Source: Rhexocercosporidium sp. MPI-PUGE-AT-0058 (taxonomy: Eukaryota; Ascomycota; Leotiomycetes; Helotiales). Taken from it: a DNA stretch of 64,000 nt. Within the stretch, counting starts at the first letter, position 1, and each line of letters begins with the position of its first letter. Shown piece after piece: positions 11,453 through 23,816 of the stretch. The notes beneath the pieces were generated by a model. The model was not told the origin of the DNA, made no database searches, and saw only the letters and a list, made by a program, of their open reading frames with translations. Location: the NCBI GenBank assembly GCA_020746875.1, contig JAGTJL010000008.1:1488001-1552000 (forward strand), written 5' to 3'. The translations under genes were made by a program, and so were the position numbers.

Positions 11453-12229
11453 ATGAAATTCAGCAAAGCACTCGCTCTGGCCTCACTGGTCTATTCTGGC
11501 ACTCTCGCTGCTCCTTCCGAGGAAATTCCAAAGATCGAGCAGGAAGGGGAGCAAGTCCAGGCTCTGCCACCGCAGAATATTCAGATTTACGATTGGCACG
11601 ATGAGCCTTGGGCTCATTATACCATGACTGATAATTTGGATAAGATGTATCCTGTGGATATGAAGAAAGGTGTGTAATTTTGATTTTAAATCTGGTTCGA
11701 ATTTTTGGAGCTCTTCAAATCTTTGAATATTTCGCAGCAGAATTATCGCAATATGACATAACAAGTAATATGTAACAGAGTACTGACTTGAATTATGATA
11801 GTCCACATTGACCACGACGACATCATCACCCCCTCCCTGCCATCCAACGTCCACATCCCAACGCCCTTCCTCCCCGCCTCGGATCGCGAAACAAAAGACC
11901 TCTACTGGACAGCCCTCGCCGCCTACCTCGCCGAAGAATCAAAACCCGCCACCCAAAAAGCCCAAGAACTTCGCCAGAAATGGACCGACGTGCAAGACTT
12001 CAACGACAAGACGCTCTGCTACTACTCCACGCACGCTTTCAATCTCCGATGCGCTAATAAGCAGGATGCGAAGGAGAGACGCTGGAAGCCGAACCAGTTC
12101 AGGAAGAGGTATCATAAGCTGAAGAACAAGCTTATTGATGAGATGAGGGTGCAGGGCTTGGTGGATTTGGGAAGGGAGTTGAATGCGTTTTTGGAGGAGA
12201 CGGGCTTGGTTATTGAGGAGCGGGCTTAG
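11453..12229 (+). CDS. small secreted protein of unknown function
   Basis: Two exons (11453-11669, 11802-12229), joined in phase 1 over a 132-nt intron, give 214 residues. The N-terminus MKFSKALALASLVYSGTLAA is a classic signal peptide with an Ala-x-Ala-like cleavage site near residue 20. The mature protein starts acidic, then has IYDWHDEPWAHYT. The second half is helical and basic (RWKPNQFRKRYHKLKNKLI), ending LEETGLVIEERA. I do not recognise the family. Two cysteines occur in the mature protein (in TLCYYST and NLRCANK), so one disulfide is possible, unlike cysteine-rich effectors. The intron is longer than most here. Confidence 0.75.
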
Positions 12230-13328
12230 TGTCCTAGTGTGGAGGGGAAGGGGGAGATGGCGTGTGTAGGTGGGGTGAAGAGTGGAAGGAGGAGTGTACG
12301 ATAGAATGGTGACTTGTAGAGTACAGTAGTTCCATGTGCGTGCGTGTGTCGTTCTTCAGATAAAGTTCGATGGATACATCTGCTCTTCATCAGCAGTGGA
12401 AGTGCTTTGTTGTGATAGAAAGAAACAGAAAACACTGCCAGGAATTGCGGAATGTATAAAATAGGCTCGAATTAGGGGAACTATCCTTCTGCTTCTTCAT
12501 AAATACTTTGATGTATTGAAAGTAATTCGCAATGTAAGAAATAAAGAAGAAGAGTTGCCCAAAACTCACAGCTCACGATATCAGTCTGGTGGGTATCGGT
12601 TTGTCCCAGCTATACGACAATCGGGATCCCACGTTCTGGACTCTTCAAGCCACCTACCTGTTTCCCACCCACACTCAAAATCTCATATGTACCTGCATGC
12701 CCGCTCCCCAGATCTAGATCCTGATTTCCACAAGGGTCACGACGCATTCATCTCATCTCCACAGCCTCCAATTCGCTAGCCAGATTAAGCGTAACCTATA
12801 AACTTGGAAGAATCAGTCGTTGGCAATTCCCAGTCTCCGTGTCATACATTGCGATGTTCATTGGGTCGCTTTGCTGTGGATTGATGGGATCTTGAGAGGA
12901 TGTCAACGGACAGCTGCAGCATGACGTCGTTGTCAACAAGCATCAAACGAGCGGCGTGAGCTCTGCCTTGGAAATGCGAGCTGAGAGTAGCAACTCCGTA
13001 TCCCGTCGCGACCTATCCCAAACATCCAATATGGGCAGTTTACCCGTACCCAATTTCCCCTTCTTCTCGAGCTCACCTCACGTCTTCTTCTCTTCTCTTC
13101 CTCTTCTGCCTTTCTTTCGAAGCTCGTGAGAAGATCTTGTGTTTTTTGAGCTTCGTCGCGTTGTCGAATATTGGCAGTAGTCTGGCTCTGAAGAAAGCTT
13201 TTGCCCAGTCGCACCGCACCACCGCTCCTTGATCACTCAACCAATAACAGCTCCCCAGACAACAGACCGCCTCTCTTTCCAGCATTAGCACAGCATATTG
13301 CCGGTCCACAACAACACAAGCCAAGAAG
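12230..13328. other. intergenic
   Basis: No gene supported. A plus-strand frame at 12516-12779 has no recognisable motif. The region from about 13040 to 13328 is pyrimidine-rich and likely forms the promoter and leader of the APP1-type gene. Confidence 0.45.
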
Positions 13329-14947
13329 ATGTTGACATCCCTCACTCAAATCGCACTTCTCGTGCTTCCAGTTGCACTTGCAGCTCCGGCTCCTGCTCCT
13401 GCTCCTGTTGCAGTTCCACATCCTATGATCACACCTCGTGCATCATTGACCGACCGAACACCAACCAGAGTCCAAGAACGCGATCTCCTTGACTCGATCA
13501 AAGGCGCTGGAAGTTATGTGGAGAGTGTTCTGGGATCATTCCCTTCATACGTTGCGTCTGGGGTACCCAACTTCTTCCAGGACTTCCCCACTGGAACAGC
13601 TGTACAGAGTAGTCTGGGTATAAGTGATGGAGATCTCGATGCTGCTCCTACGCAAGTTTTGAACATTCCGTAAGTCTCTACTAGAAATTCAATCCCAATT
13701 GGGCTCAAAGGAACAAGTACTGATGCATTCACAGATCATATGCCAATTGGACCGAACAAGGATGGAACCTTCGCTTCCGCGGAAACGTATTCAAACAACC
13801 CAACATATCCGAGTCGAAACTCAACAACCTAGCGAATATCTTCCTAATCGGTACGAAAATCGAAGATCTCCCACCCGCACAGCAAACGCAAGCTCGCAAC
13901 CTGACAGCAGAGATCTTCGTCGTCCAGCAAGGCGATCGAAACGTCTCCTTCAACATCGAGCCCGCATCAAGCCAAGGCAACGATGGGACAAGCGGTGGTA
14001 GCAACGCAGTTACACCCGGGGGAGGATCTCAGAATATTACACTCGTAGGCCAAACGACTGATCAAGGAGATTACGACCAATTTCTCCCAATAGCAAACAT
14101 CTCTGGTCCCGGTGGTTTCCTCGAGCCCGGAAACGACACGACGAACATCCAACGACTGAACGTCTACGCGACAGGAACCAACACGGGGAATGCAACATCC
14201 TACCTCGTCCCCACAGTAGGCCTAACCATCATCTCGGACATCGACGACATCCTCCGCATAACCAAGATCTACGACCCCGCCGAAGGTCTCCTCAACTCCT
14301 TCGCCCGCGCCTTCGTCCCCTGGATGAACATGCCCGAGATCTACGCCAACTGGAGCCAGAGCATCCCGGACTTCCACTTCCACTACCTGACCACCACGCC
14401 CGAGCAAGTGACACGCAACTACATGGATTTCATATATAAGACCTACCCAGGCGGCTCATTCGATACCCGTCCCCTAAACTTTAGCGACGTATCCGCCACC
14501 CTCTCGATCCGGAAATACCTGCTTGACCGGATCTTCCAGACATATCCAAATAGAAAATTCATCCTCATGGCAGACACGTCCAACTCAGACGTCATGAAAG
14601 CCTACCCGCAGCTCGCGACCGATTTCCCAGGTCAAGTCCAGTGTATCTTCCTACGTAACACGACGTCGACGGATCCGACTGATAAGTTCCCTTATGATAC
14701 GTCTGGATTCAAGGGCTTGGACAACAGCACGTATATGTTCTTTAATGTGCCGGATGATCTCAAGGGGTTGGATGTTATGAATGGGCAGTGTGTGAACTCG
14801 ACGGTCAAGCAGACGGTCACGTTTAGTTATCAGGGATTGCCATTTGGCTTGAGTAAGAAGGGCGCTGCTAGGAGAGTGCATGTTGGGAATGCGGCTGGCG
14901 TTGCGGGACTGGTTATGTTTTTCTCGGCGGTGTTGGGGGCTTTGTGA
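13329..14947 (+). CDS. secreted APP1-type (DUF2183) phosphatidate phosphatase-like protein
   Basis: Two exons (13329-13669, 13735-14947) give 517 residues. A signal peptide (MLTSLTQIALLVLPVALAAP) is followed by an Ala-Pro repeat. The catalytic domain of the APP1 family (HAD-like, DxDxT-type) is marked by TIISDIDDI at about residues 279-287, the downstream FVPWMNMPEIY block, FHYLTTTPEQV, and FILMADTSNSD. Yeast App1 is a Mg-dependent phosphatidate phosphatase in actin patches. This version has a signal peptide, several N-glycosylation sequons (NVSF, NITL, NATS, NSTV) and a hydrophobic C-terminus (VAGLVMFFSAVLGAL), so it is probably secreted or GPI-anchored. Substrate and site of action are therefore open. 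Confidence 0.88.
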
Positions 14948-17778
14948 GTGAGTGGGAATTTGTGATTGGGAAATGGAGTTAAGGAATTTGGATTACATTC
15001 TGCATCATGCATGGAGATTATGGGAAATGACCAGAATGACTGAGAATGAGAGTATTGTATAGTTTTTAGCAGTTGCATCGACTCTGAGGTTGTTGGATAG
15101 CAAGCATAGCATGATTTGAACCGAGCCACTCGAACCATCCATCCTTACTCTCTTCCTCATTGATGGCCTTCATCTGTACACCGTTGCCATATACATTTCG
15201 TTCTGTTGCCACAATAAAGGCTTCATCCCCAACAAACAATTAGGAATCTTTTTCCCAATGTAAACCCCAGAACACTCTGCATTGCACCAAACTTTAATGC
15301 CTCCTGCTATCCACGCTCCACCCATCAAAGAGTCGTAGGTGCGAACCTACGCACTGTTAGCACTAACCCAATCTCAAACAGCAGGAAGGGTAGACTTATC
15401 CCCCAAGAAGGAGGGGCTGCTTCAAGTCTATTTTACCAGACAGGAGAACAGCCCAGGACTACCCACCATTGGGTCTGTCCCTCGATAGGCCAACCAAGCA
15501 AAAAGCAACAACACCCACACCCAAGCCCGTCCAGAAACCCACCACAGCACCACCGAAGAAGCCACGCCCCAAACAAGCAGTCGGGCAAATCGACCCCGCG
15601 CTCCCCCGGACAGACAAGCACTAAGCTTTGACTCCAACGCGAGATGGGTCCTGTCCTGGACGCCAAGTGATATCCTTTCTGCCTGTGTGAAGTGGAACCA
15701 AGTCTGCGGATGCGGTATGAATTAGATAGATGGGACGGTCTTACCACGGCATCTAGTCTTTCGCACCCCGAAACTCGCATCGACTGATCCCGCTATTGTA
15801 TCCCTCCCAAAATGGTTGATCCGTCTTTCCAACTCCAGCTCGACTCGAAACCCGCAGTGGACCGGACGTCCAAGAGACCGAGCCAAGAACGCCCAGATAC
15901 CCCAACGCAACCGAAGAAGCTTCTCTCTGTTTGAATAGCAATGCCCTCTGAGATTAGTTTTATGTTTCCTCTGCCTCGGTTGTGAATCGAAGCAGGGCAA
16001 TGGCGGACAAAAGACATCAACAAAAACCGCTTGTCGTCTCTACCGTACCAATATATGGGTAATATAGAACGGGGAGGGAGGTGTGTCAGGCATCGCAAGG
16101 ATAAGAGACGTTGTGTTGGCGTCTTCCATCACCATAGGACCGAGCCTAGGGGAGAAAGTTGATGCGGCTGATTGGGATCACACTTGTGTGTCAAAGCCTG
16201 TGGCTGCTGCCGCGGCAATGGTCTTGTGAGCTGACTGCGCGTTGAACGCGAGTTTCTGGTAGTTAGGAGAGGTTGGATGTAATGTCCTTGCTGCTGAAGC
16301 TGCTGGATAAGGAGAAGTGCGGGACATCTTCACTGTTGAACCGCACGAACCCTTCTCTTCAGACGCAATGAAAGGGGTGGTCAACTGAGATACCATGACT
16401 TAGGAGCATAGCCAATACGTCAAGTCTTCGCAGCGCCGAAGCACTTTGAAGGACCATCTCAAGCAACGTGTTTCTGTTAGGAGGCTCTTGAAATCTCGTG
16501 GCACCTGAAGAACAAGTGGTTCAGACGAGTGAGATCAAGGCCGAATCACGACCGCAAGGAAGTGGAAACACGCGCAATAGAGATAGTCTGCTTGTAGACT
16601 TCCAATAAGGATATTGTGCTCAGCCAGATATTCCAAAAGAGCCCCAGCCACTTTGTCGTCGGAGTTTATAGAGAAGGTGTCAACCGATTCGAACAGCTTG
16701 ACGAGGATCCCAAAGACTACTTCTCAAGGAAGAGCCTGACCCCTCCCACATTATATCTCCCCTCCAATCCATCCGTGCACGCATCGACGAAGACAATCCA
16801 TCTTAATCAGAGTATAACGCCCAGCCGAAGACCCTGACGAGCTCCCCCGCATGGAGGTATCACCAGAACGGCTCATAGGAGAAATCTATTTTCTGTCTCT
16901 CGACATCTGGACTATCCCTCCAGCCTTTCAATCCTCAAGTCAAGATCAGACCGCGCCGCCTTTCGGCCTTGCCATCGTCACCCGGCCGGCGAGGATCTAA
17001 TAATCTGGAGGAACAACTGTAACCGCAAGGCTAGAACCAACAAATACTTAGGGTTAAGTTCTGATTCCGGTCCTTCCTTTCAGAAGGCGGTATCAGAGGA
17101 CTGTTGGGAGGGCGAGGTGCTTGATTTGTAGAAGCTCCGGAGAGCGAGAGAAGCTTTGTGGTTATGCGTGTAGTGAGGTATCAGGTCGCGTGCAAGGAGG
17201 TGACGAGGACGTTTGGTGCTGCAATTGGATTTCGAAGCTGTCGTTAGTCGAAATCAATCGAGGTATAGATACAGTAGAAGGGCAGCAGATAGAGCTACGG
17301 AGCGTTGCAATCGACATTCGAGAGGGAGTGGTTGATGTGGAAGATGTTGAGGAAGAGAAAGGAGAAGTGGAGGTTGGAGACGCGGATTGAAATAGATACG
17401 CGTCTAGTGCCAAGACTGCAGGGATGCACCAGAAAACGTGATCATGTCAAGCCACAAGCGACGAATGGAAATTCTTGGTACAGCTCTTCTCCTTTGAGCC
17501 ACCTTTTTCTTTTCCTCCGAACTCAGTTTGACTTGCATGTCTTATTCCCAGTCTTGAAAATACCTCACTCACGCAAGGATCTCGGTCTCAAAAAATCGGA
17601 CTTCTGTGAATTGCGAGTCTTCAATCCTACGGTGACATGCAAGTGTGTACCACCGACTTGCCTAGAGGCAATCTTTTTGGGACTCGATCGTTGGGCGACA
17701 ATTACAGTCTTGTCTTATCTTGAAATAATTGGTACTTTGGACTGGGAAGCATCTATTTCAGTCCACTATATCATCAAA
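14948..17778. other. long intergenic stretch
   Basis: No gene supported over 2.8 kb. Short open frames on both strands (for example minus 16178-16396, plus 16616-16837, plus 17305-17952) have no recognisable domain and poor codon texture. A perfect 6-bp-stem hairpin CGTAGG-TGCGAA-CCTACG lies at 15335-15352. The region may hold non-coding RNA or long regulatory sequence that cannot be called by eye. Confidence 0.4.
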
Positions 17779-20600
17779 ATGTCCGAAGAAGGCAAGAAAA
17801 CTCAACCTCCTTTAGTCGACAGTATCTTGCAATTTGGAAAGCAAGCGTTCGATCCCGAGCTGTCAGAGAGTACGAGAAGGGCAGACATATCCAAATTCAA
17901 TTCTCTTCTAGAAAGGTTAGTCCGAAAAGGGTTTACTAAGAATGGGCATTAACTCTCACAGCTCGGGTACGTTGGCTCTCATACCAGTGTTGAATCTCCT
18001 CATACAGCCGGGTCGAGTACAGCCATGGCTACGAACGCCACTGATTTCGATTCTTGCGCGCTTGCCTCTAAGACCTCGAGGGGTTCAACATACCATCGAG
18101 TTCGTGCTTTCGGTCCATCCAAGCACTTCTGGTAGCAACGCATCGGCAAGTACGGGAAGAGGAGCTGCCATCTCCCACGAAGCGCTTAATGCCGCATCTC
18201 GCCTACTCTCATCTCCCCCAGCTGGGATGCCAGCGGAGGAGTGGTTTGCTGGTATTGCTCCACAGCTACTGTTTCTTCTGGATGGCAATGGAGAGCCTGA
18301 GATGGACAGAGCTGCGTCATTCGTAATCGGCTTTGGCATCCTGGGTCGCAAGCAGTTCGGAGCACCCGGTATGTCTCACTTAATTATATACGACTCATTA
18401 ACTGACTGTCACAGGTACTTCTGGATGGAACGCGTTCATTGAGCCCATTTTAAGTGCTCTTGATCCTACTCTGAGCTCCTCTAGAATCATGAAAGCTCCT
18501 GCTGAGTCCATTGACACACTGGGAATCCGCAAGACCCTGGTTACCGCTGCCGAGGTTTCCAAAGCTCTGCACAGATTGACAACATTGCTGAGCTCGCATC
18601 CCCATCCTGCCCTCTCGAAACGTCTTTTGCGTCCTGCTCTTCTTCCACTCTGGGCCCTCTCATGTTGGCGACATGGAAATGAGCAAACAGAAAAAACGTT
18701 TCGAGAGCCAGCGAGAAAGCTACTGAAAACTTTGATTCAACTATCCCCCGCATCCAACGACGAATTGAAGCAGCCTGGACCACCATCTGCACTCAATCTT
18801 CTATCAAGCATTTTACAAAATCTCACCTTCAAGGGCAAAGAAAAGCCAGGCCAAATAAAATGGACCTATAGTTCTGATGACGAAGGGGGTATCTACATCG
18901 AAGAGGTGAGAGCCTCAATCGATCATGCAGTGAAAGACCCATTCGATGTTGCAAGTGTCGATTTTGCCAGCGATTGCTTCGTCTCTCTGCTCCAAGATAT
19001 GCCCGATATGAAACCAGAAATCTCAAAGCTCTTTATGAGTCTATGCAAGAAATGGCTCGCTAGTACGGCCAAAGCCAACAAGCCAGAAATTATTACTCAA
19101 TTTGGTCAAGCCGTCGAAAGCGGTGGTGATGATATGGAAGCTACTTTCACCGAAGTAACCATCATGCGGAACATGATGACTTCATTTCCCGAAAACCTTG
19201 TGGACGACTCGCGTCAAGTATTGGACCTTGCCAATCAGGTTCTATTGGATTTTCTGGCTAACAGTGATCTTGGGGACGAAACAGTGGCTGTTGCTATGAG
19301 TCTCCTCAACATCGTCCTGACCGCTCCAAGTTTCCGGATAAGCCAAGAAATTGAGCCATGCATGGCATCTATTGAGACTTCCTTGAGTTCAATTGGTCGT
19401 AAGAAATTGGATGTCTCATTAACCGCGTACAATCTTCTCATGCTACTGAAATTCCGTAATACCATGAATGAGCCAGAAGAAATCAATATGAGCACGCCTA
19501 CAAATCGACAAGTCGAGGACAAGAAGAGCTACAGTCTCGCAATGTCTTACTTGACAGCAACGGACTCGCCGCCGCCTGTTCGAGCACAGGGTCTAGAGCT
19601 ATTGTCGAACCTGGTTCGATCAAACAGCACAATTTTGGACATCCCAGCTCTATTAGTCCTCTTCTCGTCACTGCTTCAGGACAGTGAGGAGTACATCTAC
19701 CTGCGGGCCATCAAGTCTTTCATTCAGCTGTCGCAGAAGCATCCAAAGTCTGTGATGAAAGACCTCATTGATCGATATGTTGATCCACAAGAAGAGAGCG
19801 AGCTTGACCAAAGACTCCGACTCGGCGAGGCGCTTCTCCAGGTCATCCAAAACAACTCCTCTCAATTTTCAGGGGAGACATCGGAAACGGTCTGTGAAGG
19901 ACTCCTTTTCGTAGCTGGTCGGCGAGGCTACAGGCCAAAGACCGAGCAACAGCAAGCAAAGCGAAACAAGCTCAAGCGAAAGCAGAATAGCGAAGCTGAA
20001 GAAGCATGGGGTGGAGAAGTACCTCAACTCGACGAAGTTCTCGGTACAGAGTCTCAGGAGGATAATGAGATTCTTGTACAGATTGTCACTGGTTGGGAAA
20101 GTAAGCGTGGACAAGAAGATGTTCGGATACGGGCGTCAGCACTCGCTATTCTCGGCGCAGGGATTGAAGCAAGCATCGAAGGCATCGGTTCACGTTTGAT
20201 ATCAACCGCAGTTGACGCGAGCATCCACGTTCTTACACTTGAAACAGAGCCAGAGATGGGAATCCTGCGCCGCGCTGCTATCCTCCTGATCATGAATTTT
20301 GTGAAGGCTCTGGATGCAGCCAGGGAAGAAGGGAAGAAATTAGGCTTTAGCTTCGTTGGCCAGAGTCTTGATGATGTTCGTAGAGTGTTGGAGTACATCG
20401 AAGGAACGGATGGTGATGGCTTGGTACGACAGCATGCCAAGGATGTGATTGAGAGTCTCGAAGCATGGCAAATCAACGCTCTGATTCGTCCCCAGAACGA
20501 GCAAACGGAAATCAAAGAATTAGCTGGTCTGAGAATTACACCTCGAGGAGTCGAAGATGCCAGTGGACGAATCAGGCCTAGAATCGAGGAGATCGACTAA
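17779..20600 (+). CDS. RTP1: RNA polymerase II assembly factor RTP1/TANGO6-like HEAT-repeat protein
   Basis: Three exons (17779-17915, 17962-18368, 18415-20600) with two 46-nt introns give 909 residues. Alpha-helical repeats run through the protein. The two conserved C-terminal blocks of the Rtp1 family are present: LLQDSEEYIYLRAIKSFIQL followed by SQKHPKSV (about residues 600-630), and RRAAILLIMNFVKAL with DDVRRVLEYI near the end. A lysine-rich loop (KRNKLKRKQN) lies between them. Yeast Rtp1 helps assemble or import RNA polymerase II with R2TP; TANGO6 is the animal homologue. A large cytoplasmic scaffold role is expected. Start chosen as the first ATG of the frame, next to a good context (AAAATGTC). 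Confidence 0.88.
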
Positions 20601-21146
20601 TGAGCTATCTACCCCACACATCGAGGAATGCGGCAACTTATCAGCCCGAATCAACTGATTAGGGAACCTCCTAACCCTCGAGGAATGCTACAATGAGCAA
20701 GGACCGGAATAGGACCTCCTTTGGACATATTCCCGACTAGTTTTCCGGACAAAGAAGCGTACTTGAAGACTTGCTTTGGATTCGATATCAAGAAAGCTGG
20801 GAATACAAAGAGCACGTCTTGGTCTGACTATACAATGCCCAAATTCAGGATCGTGAAGTGCATTCTCAAAGGGACAGAAAATGGTATGGTAGTACACTAG
20901 CATTTTTGCATTGCGGGGTATATATATCTGTGAAGGGAATGCGTAAGTCTTGATTTTGAAGATCAATATCAAGATTGATTTCCACCCTTTCATCGAGTCT
21001 CTTCACGAACCAAGCATAAAAAAAATATGCCTTCCTCATGCCCAGTCTATCAGATACAAACACCACATACATCAGCATCTTCATTCAATTCAAAATCCAA
21101 ATACTCCAAGTTGCATCTCCTCCATCAAAATCGCAGCTCGGAAAAC
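20601..21146. other. intergenic
   Basis: No gene seen. The sequence holds the RTP1 3' region and, from about 21000, an increasingly C-rich stretch before the hypothetical gene. Confidence 0.45.
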
Positions 21147-21799
21147 ATGGCAAGACCCTCCCTCTCCACGCGCTCCAAAACAGCGCCTCAACTCCCACCC
21201 CTCTCAAGCATCTCACCAATCTCGCCCATCACACCCCCGTTCACAGATCCATTTTCATCAACCTCTAATACGCCCCACCGTATCCATCTCCACCAATCTC
21301 AAGCCCAGAACCAAAACGCTACCCAAACCATCACCCACCCCTTCACACGCTCAACAAGCTGTCTCCCCTCCCCCATCTCCCAATCTCCAACCCACCACAA
21401 AAACAACTCTCCTGGCCCCTCCGCCGCGCCTCCCTCGCCTCCCTCGCCTCCCTCGCTACGAAATCCCTCCCCCATCTCCCTCTCCCTGCAATAAGACCCA
21501 CGCACCTCCTGCAGCGACTCCGCTCTTCGTTCTCTCGCTTCCTCGTTTCCAAACGAGACGAGATTCGGGAACGGGAACGTGAGCAGGAAGAGGACGAAGA
21601 TGTCTGGCGTAGAGAGTGGGAAACGGGACATGGAGAAGGGAGAGATAGTACGCAAGAAGGTGAGGGAGAAGGGGGCTTTGGAAATGGATTGTGTTTACAC
21701 CTTCCGCCTGAGGTGTCGATGGATCGGAGCGAGATTGAGTACTTGAGACGCTTGGAGAGGGAGGCTTTGAGTGCCAGGGGGATGGGTGTCACGGTTTGA
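21147..21799 (+). CDS. hypothetical Pro/Ser-rich protein
   Basis: Tentative two-exon model (21147-21238, 21304-21799) of 195 residues. The 3' half looks coding: RSSFSRFLVSKRDEIRERER, an acidic stretch, then LPPEVSMDRSEIEYLRRLER and a clean stop TGA. The 5' half opens in another frame (MARPSLSTRSKTAPQLPPLS). A 65-nt intron with weak donor GTTCAC, a CTAAT branch and acceptor CTCAAG would join the two in phase. An alternative is a frameshifted or mis-called gene. No family recognised. Pyrimidine-rich repeats here keep all three plus frames open, so false calls are easy. Confidence 0.4.
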
Positions 21800-22504
21800 T
21801 CTCATCTGAGCTAATCTAATCATGACGGTTCTTGGTCACTTTTACCAGGGCCACGTATGCACTGTTGACTTTCGCACTGTTTTGAGTTTCCGCGAGCTAT
21901 GGATTCGAGGGGCGTTTGAGCGGGGAGTTTTGTTTGGATGGGTTCTGGAGGGACGTCTATGATTGGACAACTGAGCGAGGTACCTCCTCGTCTTTGTTTA
22001 CTTTGAGCGTTTGTTGCTTTAATCCAATATTGGTGATTGGACAGTTTCCGAGGCTTTAAGCCTTTGTTTTGGTTCTTTGTTTGGTCTGGTCTTGTCGCAC
22101 TTGTCTATCTATTTTGGGATCTTTGAGGGGAGTTTATTGTCTAATGACGGAGGTAGCTCCGAGGGAATGGGAGTGTAGGATTTGATGGTTGCGGGTCTTT
22201 TGTTTGATATTTGGAATTTGGGTTGGGTAATGTATTCGGGATAGGGAATCAAAATTCGAGGCAGCTGATTGAGAAGGGCATGGCAGTGTGGTGGAGTGGA
22301 TATCTACCCTGAAGACTGGGTTTACTGGTCACTGACCGGAAAAATGAATTAAATCTACTTTGGAGGATGAAATCATTTGATGCTCTGTCTAGTTTGGAAT
22401 CCTGATTTGATACCTTTCCATGCTCTCGGTACATTGTGACCTCGCTTCGCTTTGATAATTTCCCTCCACCCCTTCGTGTTCATCTAGATATCTCTCCTCT
22501 CTAT
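21800..22504. other. intergenic
   Basis: No gene seen. This is the shared 3' side of the hypothetical gene (plus) and the GH131 gene (minus), with T-rich tracts that could serve transcript ends. Confidence 0.45.
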
Positions 22505-23816
22505 CTACTGCAGTTGGACAGCATCAACAGAAGTGTCCTGCATGAAAATACCCCCAAACACCACAGCTTCAGTGCCAGCAATAGGAGGCTGCTCGCCCGC
22601 AACAGCGTTCTTCAGGACTGCGAAGTGGTATTCGCCATTACCAGAGTTGTCTGAATCCTCGTTAGTATTCATCTCTCTGCATCGTCAAATCGAAGGAGTA
22701 AGGTGTATCTTACCATTAGGTAGAGCCTCAGTGACTTGCACCAAAGGATCATTTGCTGTGCTGTGAAAGACTTGGATCGTACTATCACGAAGGTTAGTTT
22801 TTACTCCTCACTCATTCCCCCAGGCGTCAGTGAAGGGGAGCGGCAAGAAAAACTCACTTCTGATCAAAATCCATACTCAACGCGAAATTTTGGAACCCCT
22901 CCGTGAATGGTGTCGAGAACAGCGTCTGCACACCCTCTGGGTTCTTATCATTCCCATTCACCACGATGTTGGTCCCATCTGCACCCGCTGATCCAGCAGC
23001 CGCGTCCACCACAGCCCCGACTCTGACATCGAACTGATGCGTAGCGAAGTCCGCGGTCTCGAGGAAGGCAATCTGGTAGTCGTGGGTTAGGTTTAGAGGG
23101 GAGGCAGCGTCTTGTTGGAAGGAGAAGTGTATTGTTTTTTGGCCGGTAGTGGCGATGTTATCGAGAGTGCTGGCGATGCTGGGGAGGAGGTCGGCACGTC
23201 GGATGAGAACGTCGGCTTCGCCACCTTGGGGAATGAAGATTGAGGCGTCGGAGATGGAGAGGGAGAAGGCTTTGGTGTCTGTTGCGACGTCGAACTGTGT
23301 TTGTGTTAATAAACCCTAACCTCCTAGATGTCTGATGGAAATGACATAGGACGGGAGGAGAACGCACGAGTGATTGCTCAACAGCCGGGAAAGCGACGAT
23401 ATCGCTGAATACAAGACCTGGTTACAGTTAGTTGCCACATCAAAGGTAAATGATATTGAGACTCAAGATCGAGTAAACTTACCGTCTCCCTTCACAACAG
23501 CACTCTTGAATGCACTAGCCAGCACATTGAAATCCTCGGGTACAGCATCCTGCGCAATCCTTCCATCTGGAAGTACGCCTGCTGTTGCAGTCACATTGTC
23601 GTTTGCTTCTCCAGCTTGTGCTGGTTCGGGAGCTTGGACGGGCTTGGCGGCTTTTTCTGGCTTTGCGGCTTTTGGTGGTTTGGCGGCTTCTGCTGGGTTT
23701 GCGTCGGCAACGATGCAAGCGGCCGGCTTCTTGTCTTGTTGGCCTCGGGTGAGGAGGGGTGAGGCGGTAGTGGAGAGGATGAGGAGGGAAAGGAGAGTTG
23801 TGGAGAGGAATTTCAT
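22505..23816 (-). CDS. secreted glycoside hydrolase family 131-like protein
   Basis: Five exons on the minus strand (23483-23816, 23368-23417, 22858-23294, 22714-22781, 22505-22650) give 344 residues; all junctions keep phase. A signal peptide (MKFLSTTLLSLLILSTTASP) is followed by an Ala/Lys/Pro-rich linker. The rest follows the GH131 pattern: a V-K-G-D entry, GLVFSDIVAFP, LSISDASIF, SFQQDAASPLNLTHDYQI, NFALSMDFDQNTIQVFHS, NDPLVQVTEALPNDNSG, and FGGIFMQDT. GH131 enzymes act on beta-1,3/1,6 and beta-1,4 glucans outside the cell. The N-terminal linker is unusual for the family. Catalytic residues were not assigned. The family call rests on motif order. Confidence 0.8.

Noticed and set aside
15335..15352. 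Hairpin resembling a tRNA T-arm (CGTAGG stem, on the minus strand loop TTCGCA)
   Set aside because: No matching acceptor stem, anticodon arm or D-arm at the right spacing on either strand; the loop lacks the invariant A of the T-loop.
17305..17952. 215-codon open frame overlapping the RTP1 start
   Set aside because: It overlaps the well supported RTP1 exon in another frame, shows no domain, and contains the RTP1 leader.
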